A stretch of DNA of 14,945 nt from positions 1-14,945 of the forward strand of contig CAVZGO010000005.1 of NCBI GenBank assembly GCA_963774935.1, given 5' to 3'. This stretch comes from CAVZGO01 sp963774935. GTDB lineage: Bacteria; Chloroflexota; Anaerolineae; Anaerolineales; UBA4823. A model generated the notes under the pieces. The model did no database searches. It worked only from the letters and a program-made list of their open reading frames with translations, and was not told where the DNA came from. This document shows, one piece after another, positions 6,648 through 14,694 of this stretch. Position 1 is the first letter of the stretch. Every line of letters begins with the position of its first letter. Position numbers and translations under genes: made by a program.

Positions 6648-9600
6648 TCATGGTGATTTAGATGTTAATAAAATCTGCACCAGCTCAAATATTACCAATT
6701 CTGGGTCTTGTTCAGCATAATGGAGTCGGGCATTGGCTAAGTCATCAGCAGATAGGAAATCGACAATATTTTGATGAACCTGTTTTACAAGAATTTTCAT
6801 CTCATACCAGGCTGAAGGATGATCAGTCACATAACTGCACAAAGCCTCGGCCTGTTCATAATCATTGGTAGCTGCGAAGTATTCAGCCAGCCCGGTCAGC
6901 AGTACGAAGCGCATCATGCGGTCAGGGGTTGTCATCATCATTCTCAGTGCCTGGACAAAATAGCTGCGCGCCTCGACCAGCTCAGACATTCTAATCAGCA
7001 CTCGCCCAACACCGACCAAGGCATAGATGTGGCACCAATAGTTATTCGCATCTAACGCAAGCTTAACACTCTGCTTGAAGTGCTGCAATGAAACATCAAA
7101 ATTATTCAAACAAAAGCTCAAATCTCCCAGGCTTTTCTGGTAAAAGGCTGGTAAAACAGTAATACTGACCTCTGATGAATGCCTCCAGGAGCTGTCGAAT
7201 AAGCGCTGTGCTTCAGCATAATTCCCCGCGATTCTTTCGATATCGCCCAATTCCAAATATGACCACGCCAATGCGGAATGATCATTCGACTGGAGCTCAT
7301 ATTTCAGGATTTCACTGCGCTGCTTTCGCGCCAGGGGGATATCCCCATGGCGCACATTGATGATGCTTTCCCAGTACAGGCAGAACATCCGGATCCAGCC
7401 TAACGCAGGATCTCGCTGAGCGATTTCTTGAGTGCGTCGAAAATGCTGTAAGGCTTTCTCAAAATCTCCCATGCCAAACCACATCATACCCAATCCGAAA
7501 TAGGACAAGGCGATATTGCCAGCATCCTCCAGAGCGATATAAATTTGGATAGTCCTTTCCATCGCATCTATAGCCGGCTCGAACTCAAAATTTATCTGGT
7601 GAATATTCGCCAGTGCCTGCAGGCTAAATGCTAATCCGTACGGATTATTAGCGACTTCAAATCGTTGAATCGCTTCTTGAACAAGCTCGATTGCCTCAGG
7701 TGAGCGGGGATTGGTGGGATCGGGAGAATAAACGAGCATTGTCAGTGCCAGGGCTATATCTTGTGAGCTGCCAGATTCTCGCAAATACTCCAGGCTTTCT
7801 CGTTGAATTCGAATTCCTTCTAGCGGGTCCATGAAGCGATAACAACAATTACCCAACAAACTGTACCAGATGCCCAGCTCTTTCCCGGAATCATCCTCGC
7901 GAACCATCTCCAGACAATAGCTTAAGCGTTTCAGCGAATAATTAAAATTGGCTTCCAAGATCGCGTTTACCCATAACAAAATGATCTTAACAAAGGGGAT
8001 ACGCAGCTCTGGTGTCGGACCAGTTTTTTCTATTGCCTGAATTGTCTCATCCAGAATAGGCGCAAACCCACTGGCATAACCGTGGGTAAAGGTGAATAAT
8101 AAAAGGCCATACAACGCAGGAGATAATCGTTCGTACTCCTGATTCTCCACCAGGCTTGTCCAGGCAATTCTGATATCGTCAATTTCAGATAACAATTGTT
8201 CCACTGCATCTTTTTGATTATCCTGGCTTAATTGCATAGGATATCGAACCAAATAATCCAGATAGTATTCACAATATCGTTCTTGCACTTCCGACCACAC
8301 AGACCGGCTTTGGATCAGGCGCTCTACGGCATACTGGCGAACAAGCTCATGAACTGCGTACCGGTTATTACCAACCCGCTGAATGAGTGATTTGCCGGAT
8401 AAACGAACAAGGTCTGACAGAGAAGCTCCCGCCACCGCCTGGGCAGCATGGCGGCTAAAGCTGCCTTTAAATATGGCGAGCTTTTGAAAGACTTGCTGTT
8501 CCGCCTCACTTAATTGATGCCAGGAAGCATTAAATACTACTCTCAAGCTGCTTTGCCGGTCCGGTAAACCATGCAGGTGTTTCTCAAGGAAATCCAGATT
8601 ATGCCTGATTTCGGCTAAGATTTCGCCAACATCCAGCACATCAATCCACGAAGCGGCTAACTCAATTGCCAGCGGTACTCCTTCTAATAACTCACAAATT
8701 TGAGCTGCAGCAACGATATTTTCACTATCCAGGAGAAATTCGGGTTTACTTCGTCTGGCTGTTACAGTAAAAAGCTCCAATGAGCTGAATTCCTTTAAAT
8801 CCTGCCGATCTTCCGAAAAGAGTACCGGATTATTCGTCTTTCCGAAATCAGGCGCATTCAACCCGGATAAAGGATACAGGTTTTCCCCCAGAGCATTCAA
8901 GCTGGCGCGCGATGTAATGATAATTTTTATACCCGCGGTTGTAGCCAACAGCTCCAGAATAACGTTTATATTATCCGGATTTACCAGGTGTTCAAAGTTA
9001 TCCATTACCAGCAAAGCGTTGCTGCGTCTGAGTAACGCGTATATGCCCTGTTGGGGAATACCAGTCTCCTCGCGTACCGTATAATGGAAAACTTTCTCTA
9101 TTTCAGGCATAATTGAATCGCCTGGCAGCAGCCCTGCTAAACTGATGAAATACACCCCATCCGGGAAAGAATTTTGCACGCGGGCAGCTGCTTCCGTTAC
9201 CAGGCGCGTTTTCCCAATGCCTCCTGGCCCTAAAATCGTTATTAATCGAGCTGCTGAATCTCTAAGTAAATTCTCAACATCCGCCAGCTCTCGGTTGCGC
9301 CCGATGAATGGGGTTAAAAATAACGGCAGATTGCTTTTAGGGTTAAGGATTGTGGCTTGTTCATCACCAACGGTTTGATCGACCAGGGTAACCAATCCCT
9401 TACCTGATTTTATCTGGTTGTAATATTCCTGGATTTCTGCCTGGGGTGCAATTCCAAGCTCTTTTTCCAGTAATTGCCGGCAATTTTCATATTGACGGAG
9501 GGCAGCGCTGCGGTCCCCAATCAGACTGTGAAGCTGCATCAACACCAGGTGGATGGCTTCATTCAATGGATCCAGAGCTAATCGGCGTTGTGCGACCTCA

Positions 9601-10142
9601 ATCGCAGATCGAAACGCGCCGTTTTTGCGCAGATTTGCGGTCAAGCAATCCAAAATGTTGGCGTAGGTACGTTGTAGCTCCTCTTTTTGGAAGAACTGCC
9701 ACTCCTCGAAGCTTGTGCTGTCGGGCAGGTTGAAACCGGTAAGAAAGTCAGCCCGATACAAACTCTCAGCTTGTTCGAATAATTCCAAGTTATCCTGGGT
9801 GGTAGCCAGTTTTTCACTGTGTTTGACCAATCGATTAAGTTCTGCGACGTCCAGCCAGATAATTTCCCGGCTTTTGATAGTCACAAGACCTTGATTACTT
9901 TCGATGATTCCGTCACCGAGTAGATGGTTTAACTCCCATAAGGTACGACGCAGATAAGCAAAGGCACTGCTGGTATCATTCTCTGGCCAGAATAAAGCAG
10001 CCAGAGTTTCTCGGCTCGGTGCGCTTTGCGTGACTGCCAGGTAAACCAATAGAGCCAGCGATTTCCGTCGCAGGCTTGGCACCGGCTGCCCATCGATCAC
10101 CAAACGCGGTGTGCCGAAGCAGAATAAGGCAATGCGGTTCAT
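6648..10142 (-). CDS. SARP/AfsR-type regulator: winged helix, BTAD, STAND NTPase, TPR repeats
   Basis: An 1164-residue transcriptional activator. Residues 1-95 form an OmpR-like winged helix (LRRKSLALLVYLAV, AFAYLRRTLWELN). Residues about 96-245 are the bacterial transcriptional activation domain (BTAD), with FEEWQFFQKEELQRTY, DPLNEAIHLVLMQLH and ALRQYENC. Residues about 275-600 are an NB-ARC/STAND ATPase: FIGRNREL, Walker A GPGGIGKT (305-312), Walker B LLVMDNFEH (377-385), sensor IIITSR (407-412) and a winged-helix-like region with LVRQYAVERL. From about 640 to 1130 the chain is helical with TPR-type repeats, usually the signal-sensing part. The protein looks complete. The start has GGAG eight bases upstream. 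SARP family members bind heptamer direct repeats with 11-bp spacing. One such repeat lies in the spacer it shares with the divergent PLP enzyme, which is therefore a candidate target together with self-control. The coding DNA looks more A/T-rich than the nucleotidase gene. The ligand is unknown. Confidence 0.9.
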   Translation of the reverse strand: MNRIALFCFGTPRLVIDGQPVPSLRRKSLALLVYLAVTQSAPSRETLAALFWPENDTSSAFAYLRRTLWELNHLLGDGIIESNQGLVTIKSREIIWLDVAELNRLVKHSEKLATTQDNLELFEQAESLYRADFLTGFNLPDSTSFEEWQFFQKEELQRTYANILDCLTANLRKNGAFRSAIEVAQRRLALDPLNEAIHLVLMQLHSLIGDRSAALRQYENCRQLLEKELGIAPQAEIQEYYNQIKSGKGLVTLVDQTVGDEQATILNPKSNLPLFLTPFIGRNRELADVENLLRDSAARLITILGPGGIGKTRLVTEAAARVQNSFPDGVYFISLAGLLPGDSIMPEIEKVFHYTVREETGIPQQGIYALLRRSNALLVMDNFEHLVNPDNINVILELLATTAGIKIIITSRASLNALGENLYPLSGLNAPDFGKTNNPVLFSEDRQDLKEFSSLELFTVTARRSKPEFLLDSENIVAAAQICELLEGVPLAIELAASWIDVLDVGEILAEIRHNLDFLEKHLHGLPDRQSSLRVVFNASWHQLSEAEQQVFQKLAIFKGSFSRHAAQAVAGASLSDLVRLSGKSLIQRVGNNRYAVHELVRQYAVERLIQSRSVWSEVQERYCEYYLDYLVRYPMQLSQDNQKDAVEQLLSEIDDIRIAWTSLVENQEYERLSPALYGLLLFTFTHGYASGFAPILDETIQAIEKTGPTPELRIPFVKIILLWVNAILEANFNYSLKRLSYCLEMVREDDSGKELGIWYSLLGNCCYRFMDPLEGIRIQRESLEYLRESGSSQDIALALTMLVYSPDPTNPRSPEAIELVQEAIQRFEVANNPYGLAFSLQALANIHQINFEFEPAIDAMERTIQIYIALEDAGNIALSYFGLGMMWFGMGDFEKALQHFRRTQEIAQRDPALGWIRMFCLYWESIINVRHGDIPLARKQRSEILKYELQSNDHSALAWSYLELGDIERIAGNYAEAQRLFDSSWRHSSEVSITVLPAFYQKSLGDLSFCLNNFDVSLQHFKQSVKLALDANNYWCHIYALVGVGRVLIRMSELVEARSYFVQALRMMMTTPDRMMRFVLLTGLAEYFAATNDYEQAEALCSYVTDHPSAWYEMKILVKQVHQNIVDFLSADDLANARLHYAEQDPELVIFELVQILLTSKSP

Positions 10143-10191
10143 TTTTTTGACTCCATAGAACTTTATTTTACTTCATCCGCATAAATGAATT

Positions 10192-10200
10192 TGGTACAAT
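10192..10200 (+). promoter_or_regulatory. Candidate extended -10 promoter for the PLP enzyme gene
   Basis: TGGTACAAT is an extended -10 element (TGN then TACAAT, five of six consensus), with only a weak -35 (TTCATC, 10172-10177). Transcription would begin near 10207, giving a leader of about 65 nt that contains the ATCGAA direct repeat and AGGAG (10255-10259, 13 bases before ATG, rather far). A weak -35 is expected for a promoter needing an activator. Confidence 0.4.
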
Positions 10201-10236
10201 CACTTCAGTATCTAGAAATGATTAGACCAACCAATA

Positions 10237-10254
10237 ATCGAAGAAAGATCGAAC
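10237..10254 (+). promoter_or_regulatory. Candidate SARP operator: 11-bp-spaced direct repeat
   Basis: ATCGAAG (10237-10243), four bases, then ATCGAAC (10248-10254). Six of seven bases repeat at exactly 11-bp spacing, the heptamer-plus-four geometry described for SARP regulators, whose half-sites often contain TCGA. It lies in the spacer between the divergent SARP-type regulator and the PLP enzyme. Its position downstream of the candidate -10 for the enzyme is not the classic activating position. Confidence 0.4.
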
Positions 10255-10272
10255 AGGAGCTCGTAAACCGAA

Positions 10273-11446
10273 ATGAATAAAAAACCAGGCAAATCAACAC
10301 AATCCGTATGGTCTGGCGAGCAAAATCCTAATTGGCATGGCGCCACTCAAATTCCAATTGTCCAGAGCGCGGCTTACGGTTATCCAGATGTCGATCAATG
10401 GCTCGACGTCGCCCAGGGGCAAACTCCTGGATTCATCTATAGCCGGAACACCAATCCCACAGTTGCAGCGTTCGAAGAAAAATGCCGCCAGTTGGAAGGT
10501 GCTCAAGCAGCTACTGCGTTTGCTTCCGGTATGGCAGCCATCAGCAATACCCTATTCTCTTTGCTTCGTCCCGGCGACCGGCTGGTTTCTGTGAAAGATA
10601 CCTATGGGGGTACCAATCAGCTTTTTCAGGAATTCCTGCCCCATTGGGGAGTGAAAGTAGAATTATGCGATACAGACGATTATGATCAGATCGAAGGGGC
10701 GATCATGGCTGGCTGCAGGCTTTTGTATCTCGAGAACTCCTACCAATCCTACATTGAAAGTACTGGATATCGAGCGCTTTTCCGCAGCAGGCAAAGCAGC
10801 CGGAGCAACCGTGGTCGTCGATAACACATTTGCAACTCCAATAAATCAAAATCCCCTGGCTCTCGGCGCTGACCTGGTGCTGCATTCTGCAACTAAATAC
10901 CTCAGTGGTCATGCCGACGTATTGGGCGGTGTTGTGTGCGGCTCAACAGAGCTTATACAACAAATTTTTCATTTCCGTGAGATCAATGGGGCAATGCTCG
11001 ACGCACATGCAGCGTACCTGCTCCTGCGCGGGACGAAGACATTGGCTATACGAATTCGTCAGCAGAATGAAAGTGGGCTGGCGATTGCGAATTACCTGCA
11101 GGCTCACCCGGCAATGGAACGCGTCTTCTATCCCGGTCTCCAGCAGCACCCGCATCATGATGTCGCAGCAAGACAAATGCATGGCTTTGGAGGGATGCTC
11201 AGCTTTTTACTGCACGGAGATTTCGATGCGGTCAGACGTTTTCTACCCCGCTTAAAGCTCGCCCATCGCGCAGCAAACCTTGGCGCGGTCGAAACGATCG
11301 TCGGTCCACCAGCCACGACCAGCCATGTTGAAGTCTCTCCGGCAGATCGAGCGCGCATGGGCATCCCTGAAGGGCTGGTACGTTATTCTGTCGGCATCGA
11401 GGATGTCCAGGATTTAATCGATGACCTGGAACAGGCGCTCAGTTAA
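10273..11446 (+). CDS. Trans-sulfuration PLP enzyme (cystathionine gamma-synthase/lyase family), one frameshift
   Basis: A Cys/Met-metabolism PLP-dependent enzyme of about 390 residues when frame 1 (10273 to about 10734) is joined to frame 2 (about 10736-11446). It belongs to the fold-type I group that includes cystathionine gamma-synthase, cystathionine beta/gamma-lyases, methionine gamma-lyase and O-acetylhomoserine sulfhydrylase. Visible hallmarks are YSRNTNPT (cofactor phosphate contact from the partner subunit), ASGMAAI, DTYGGT, TPTNPTL, VDNTFATP, the cofactor lysine in HSATKYLSGHADV, and the C-terminal RYSVGIED. All expected motifs are present, so an intact gene likely encodes an active enzyme. 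The lyase/synthase split cannot be made from motifs alone. The gene is divergent from the SARP-type regulator. Its last eight bases overlap the end of the convergent methyltransferase gene. If the frameshift is real, the product ends after 183 residues and is dead. Confidence 0.88.
10732..10737 (+). other. Apparent frameshift 3 (one extra A)
   Basis: Frame 1 reads ...CRLLYLE, then degenerates into NSYQSY. Frame 2 gives TPTNPTLKVLDIE from 10736. Removing one A of the AA pair at 10735-10736 (gagact in place of gagaact) restores the universal LLYLETPTNP segment of this family. It is a homopolymer-length change of the same kind as the two in the first gene. Confidence 0.8.
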
Positions 11447-12161
11447 GCGGCTTCTTTCCGACGGCGATCAATGTTGTCGCTCTTTGAAAGCCGTCTTGCG
11501 CCAGCTTCAGCCGCAGCGCTTCGCCACGCTCATGTAAACTCACCCTATCCGGCAAACCATCAAGCTGCGCCTGGTAACTGCTGATGATTTTATTAAACTC
11601 GCTCAATGCGTCAGGGTCTTTCGGGTTGTCACTCAGGTTTTCAACGTCACCGATAGTAACATCGTCAAGGTTCAGATGCATCACAATCCCCACCAGCTCG
11701 TCTCGGGAAAAAGTATCCGCGTGGTAAGTGCCACTGGCGCGATCAATGGCTGCCCTCCAGTGATGCAGCTCGACATGAGAGAGCTGTGCCTGACCTTCAA
11801 CGTCCTGGTACATTTCTGAGACAATCATTGTCCCGCCTGGACGTAAAACACGCAAGATTTCCGCCAGTACTGCTGGAAGGTCAGACATATGGTGCAGTGA
11901 GTTAGAAATACTCACGGTATCGAAGGATCCATCGGGGAACTCAAGATTAGCAGCATCCATGCGGAAATATCTGATTTTTGGCTGATCATGAAAGGCTTGA
12001 ATGAACGCTGCCTGGTCCCGCTCGTTTTGATCAATGCCGATAATTTCATCGTAGCTCTTTAAGCCTTCCATCAGGAAATTGATAAAGCTACCGCTGCCTG
12101 TCGCCACATCTAGCACGCGTCCACCGGAATATTTGCCCAGCAATTCTGCAGGTGTTGTCAT
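11439..12161 (-). CDS. Class I SAM-dependent methyltransferase
   Basis: A 240-residue cytosolic methyltransferase with a Rossmann fold. Motif I is VLDVATGSG (16-24), the motif II acid is in IGIDQNE (D44), adenine-contact DAANLEFPDGSFD lies at 69-81, post-motif SISNSLHHM at 84-92, and LRPGG at 106-110. The closest general type is the methyltransferase-11/UbiE-like group; the substrate cannot be read from sequence. The C-terminal half (HVELHHWRAAIDRASGTYH onward) is charged and helical and may form the substrate cap. The frame is open to 12245, but GGAG with a six-base gap precedes the ATG at 12161, whereas the ATG at 12173 and earlier starts lack a site, so the shorter start is chosen. Its stop overlaps the convergent PLP enzyme gene by eight bases, so no terminator lies between them. 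It is divergent from the S9 peptidase gene. Confidence 0.86.
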   Translation of the reverse strand: MTTPAELLGKYSGGRVLDVATGSGSFINFLMEGLKSYDEIIGIDQNERDQAAFIQAFHDQPKIRYFRMDAANLEFPDGSFDTVSISNSLHHMSDLPAVLAEILRVLRPGGTMIVSEMYQDVEGQAQLSHVELHHWRAAIDRASGTYHADTFSRDELVGIVMHLNLDDVTIGDVENLSDNPKDPDALSEFNKIISSYQAQLDGLPDRVSLHERGEALRLKLAQDGFQRATTLIAVGKKPLN

Positions 12162-12260
12162 CAGAATCTCCATATTATTCGACACGAATGGTTTCCCTAT
12201 GGGACTGCGACGAAATGCACATCGACGTTCCATTGGTAAAAGCACAGAGAAATTGTAAAC

Positions 12261-12266
12261 TATAAT
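12261..12266 (+). promoter_or_regulatory. Candidate -10 element for the S9 peptidase gene
   Basis: A perfect TATAAT lies about 74 bases before the ATG at 12340, in the spacer shared with the divergent methyltransferase gene. No convincing -35 lies 16-18 bases upstream, so the call is tentative. Confidence 0.35.
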
Positions 12267-12339
12267 AACGATATTGCAGGTGATTCTTCTTTTTTATTTA
12301 ATTCACTGCTTCCAAATAAAATTCGAAGGCGGAGTTGTT

Positions 12340-14157
12340 ATGATCGACCTTGGGCAAATTCTAAAAGTCCCCCATATTGATTACGAATCCGGATTTGATA
12401 TCTCTCCAGACGGAAGCAACCTGGCTTTTTCCTGGAATTTAAGCGGTCAGTGGCAGATTTATATCCTGTCACTGGCAGAGCATGATGCGCAAGTAATGCA
12501 AATCAGCAGCGGACCGGCTGCCCACCTGGCTCCCAGATACTCACCAAAAGGGGATTACCTGTACTTTCTGCGCGACACTGATGGGGGTGAGGTTTACGAT
12601 TTGATCCGCTTTGAACTGTCGACGCGTGAATTGACCAATCTGACCCCCGACACGCTGGATTCACTCGCCAGCGAATATGCAATCTCGCCAGATGGAAAGC
12701 AGGCTGCCATCCTGTCTGATCGGGGCGGCAACTTTGACCTCTACCTGGTTCCCACTACGGGCGGTGAGCCCCGTTTGCTCTACGCGTGCGGAAAACCCCT
12801 ATTCGGGGTAGCCTGGTCGCCCAGTGGTGACTGGCTGGCGGTGACCGGGCAGGGAAAGGGTCAGGACACGAATATCATCATCGTACCGGTCGATGGCGCT
12901 CCCTCTACCCTGCTGGCAGATGGGGCTCATCCCCTGAATGCTAAGGAACCATGCTGGGCGCTTGACGGTAAATATCTCATATTTGCCGCAGAACGAAATG
13001 GTATCTACCAGCTGGCAATCTATGCTCTGGCAGATCATACCTTTCATTGGCTTGTAAACAGTCCTGGTGACAAAGGTCAACCGGACTGGTCACCGAACGG
13101 CAAACAGGCAGTCTACACCTGCGCTGAAGGTCCCTTAACCAAAATAGCTCTGTTGGATTTGCGCGACTGGGTGGAAATCCCTTTCGAAATGCCTGAAGCA
13201 GGTCTATGCGCATTTCCCAAGTGGAGCCCGGACGGTAGAAAGGTGATTTTTGCCTTTGAGAGCCCACGCCTGCCAGCCGATCTGTGGATTCATGACACAG
13301 CAACCGGTCAAAATACCCAGATCACACGGTCACTTCCCGCAGAGCTAAATCCCAATGAATTCATCCTGCCGCAACACATCACTTACCCAAGCTTGGATGG
13401 CACGATGGTGCCGGCACTGCTATTTTTACCCGACAGTAAAACCATAAATAGCGATGCACCAGTATCTCAACCTCTGCCACCGGCTGTGGTTGTTCCCCAC
13501 GGCGGACCATCCTGGTTGTTCGGCTTTTTGTGGTACCCGATATTTCAACATATGGTCAGCCGGGGCTGGGTTGTGCTGGCGCCGAACTATCGCGGCTCAA
13601 CCGGATATGGGCGCGAATGGCAGCTTGCCAATCGCTTCAGGATTGGAGATGTGGACACAATGGACGTAACCGCGGGTGCAGATTTCCTGGTGCGGTCAGG
13701 ACTGGCAGATAAAAACCGCATCGCAATCACTGGAAGGAGCCATGGGGGCTACCTGACACTTTCTTGCATGACGCGCTATCCGGACCGCTGGGCAGGTGGC
13801 TCAGCGGTTGTACCCTTCATTAACTACTTTACTTCGCACCAGAACCTGCGCAGCGATCTAAAAGCCTGGGATATCGAGAACATGGGCGACCCGCAAGAGA
13901 ACTACCAGCGCTGGGTCGAGGCATCCCCCTATTTCTACCTTGAGAACCTGAATGCACCGATCCAATTGATCTGCGGCGCCAATGATCCCCGCTGCCCGGC
14001 GAATGACTCTGAAGAAGCATACGAAAAAATGCTGGCTTTAGGTAAGAAAGCGGAATTGCTGCTCTACCCCGACGAGGGACACGCATTTCTGAAAACCGAA
14101 AATGTTGTAGATCATGAATTGAAGCGCATCGCGTTTATCGCTGGCTGTTTCCAATGA
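12340..14157 (+). CDS. S9-family serine peptidase (acylaminoacyl/dipeptidyl peptidase type)
   Basis: A 605-residue prolyl-oligopeptidase-family peptidase that trims short peptides. Residues 1 to about 330 form a beta-propeller from WD40/PD40-like units, each with a (S/A)PDG or SP(S/N/K)G turn (ISPDGSN, YSPKGDY, ISPDGKQ, WSPSGDW, WSPNGKQ, WSPDGRK) and a degenerate one (CWALDGKY). The alpha/beta-hydrolase domain (about 350-605) holds the oxyanion motif HGGPSW, NYRGSTGYG, nucleophile GRSHGGY (S467), acid GANDPRCP (D549) and base DEGHAF (H581), so the triad is intact. There is no signal peptide, suggesting a cytosolic protein. The frame is open to a TTG at 12274, but GGCGGAG five bases before ATG 12340 decides the start. 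It is a single gene. The Fur-operon promoter begins 22 bases after its stop, and no clear terminator is seen between them. Confidence 0.93.
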   Translation: MIDLGQILKVPHIDYESGFDISPDGSNLAFSWNLSGQWQIYILSLAEHDAQVMQISSGPAAHLAPRYSPKGDYLYFLRDTDGGEVYDLIRFELSTRELTNLTPDTLDSLASEYAISPDGKQAAILSDRGGNFDLYLVPTTGGEPRLLYACGKPLFGVAWSPSGDWLAVTGQGKGQDTNIIIVPVDGAPSTLLADGAHPLNAKEPCWALDGKYLIFAAERNGIYQLAIYALADHTFHWLVNSPGDKGQPDWSPNGKQAVYTCAEGPLTKIALLDLRDWVEIPFEMPEAGLCAFPKWSPDGRKVIFAFESPRLPADLWIHDTATGQNTQITRSLPAELNPNEFILPQHITYPSLDGTMVPALLFLPDSKTINSDAPVSQPLPPAVVVPHGGPSWLFGFLWYPIFQHMVSRGWVVLAPNYRGSTGYGREWQLANRFRIGDVDTMDVTAGADFLVRSGLADKNRIAITGRSHGGYLTLSCMTRYPDRWAGGSAVVPFINYFTSHQNLRSDLKAWDIENMGDPQENYQRWVEASPYFYLENLNAPIQLICGANDPRCPANDSEEAYEKMLALGKKAELLLYPDEGHAFLKTENVVDHELKRIAFIAGCFQ

Positions 14158-14179
14158 TGAACTCACCGAGTAAGTAATC

Positions 14180-14208
14180 TTGATGTTTCCGATCCAATCG
14201 ATTATAAT
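14180..14208 (+). promoter_or_regulatory. Promoter of the Fur-family operon
   Basis: TTGATG (14180-14185), exactly 17 bases, then a perfect TATAAT (14203-14208). Transcription should begin near 14215, inside the Fur box, so a bound repressor would block it directly. Confidence 0.75.
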
Positions 14209-14227
14209 GAAAATGATTATCATTATC
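14209..14227 (+). promoter_or_regulatory. Fur box (metal-dependent operator)
   Basis: The 19 bases match the classic Fur box GATAATGATAATCATTATC at 17 of 19 positions. Read as 7-1-7 motifs, TGAAAATGATTATCA (14208-14222) has one mismatch to TGATAATNATTATCA, and a second copy shifted by six bases has two. This is the usual overlapping arrangement for two repressor dimers. It adjoins the -10 box and covers the likely transcription start of the Fur-family gene, implying self-repression of the operon. Confidence 0.85.
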
Positions 14228-14247
14228 GATATGGAGAGACTCACCAG

Positions 14248-14685
14248 ATGGAAACGGATATCAAAGCGGAGTGGCTGGATAAACTCCAATCGTCAGGATA
14301 TCGTCTGACTACGCCATTACGGATCATCGTAGAGATCCTCGCCCAATCGCCGCGTGCCCTGGAGCCAGTTGAGATTTATGATCTGGGTCGGAAGATGTAT
14401 CCCAGCTTAGGACTGGTGACCATCTACCGGACCCTGGATAAACTGGAACGCCTGGGGATGGTTCAGCGCTTGCACCAATCGGATGGATGCCAGATGTATC
14501 TGCGAGCTGCACAAGGACATGAGCACATCTTGCTCTGCACGGGATGCGGTCTGGTAAAAACATTTCGTGGTGACGACCTGACTGCTCTGATTACTGCTAC
14601 GGCTTTGGACAGCGGTTTTCAAATTCACGATCACTGGCTGCAGCTTGTCGGTCTTTGCCAGGATTGCCAGAAAAGCTCAAAATGA
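14248..14685 (+). CDS. Fur-family metal-responsive transcriptional repressor
   Basis: A 145-residue protein of full family length. An N-terminal winged helix has YRLTTPLR (18-25) and recognition helix region LGLVTIYRTLDKLERLGMV (54-72). The C-terminal metal and dimer domain has the two structural-zinc CxxC pairs, CTGC (C97, C100) and CQDC (C137, C140), and the likely sensing-site residues H91, H93 and H127/H129. By hand alignment, the Cys that marks the sensing site of actinobacterial Zur is Ala87 here, which leans towards a Fur/PerR/Mur-like site; this comparison is from memory and tentative. GGAGAG lies nine bases before the ATG. The operator overlapping its promoter predicts self-repression. 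It is followed nine bases later by a metal-binding lipoprotein gene, so zinc, manganese or iron could be the corepressor; the neighbour favours zinc or manganese. Confidence 0.92.
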   Translation: METDIKAEWLDKLQSSGYRLTTPLRIIVEILAQSPRALEPVEIYDLGRKMYPSLGLVTIYRTLDKLERLGMVQRLHQSDGCQMYLRAAQGHEHILLCTGCGLVKTFRGDDLTALITATALDSGFQIHDHWLQLVGLCQDCQKSSK

Positions 14686-14694
14686 ACTAACCTC

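Noticed and set aside
10201..10272. SAM or cysteine-responsive riboswitch in the PLP enzyme leader
   Set aside because: The leader is about 65 nt, without the conserved cores or terminator stems of known SAM riboswitches.
12174..12245. Longer methyltransferase start
   Set aside because: The extension has no ribosome binding site and no family resemblance. GGAG lies properly before ATG 12161.
12274..12339. TTG start of the S9 peptidase giving a hydrophobic N-terminus that mimics a signal peptide
   Set aside because: The hydrophobic stretch comes from the A/T-rich leader. GGCGGAG before ATG 12340 decides the start, so export is not supported.
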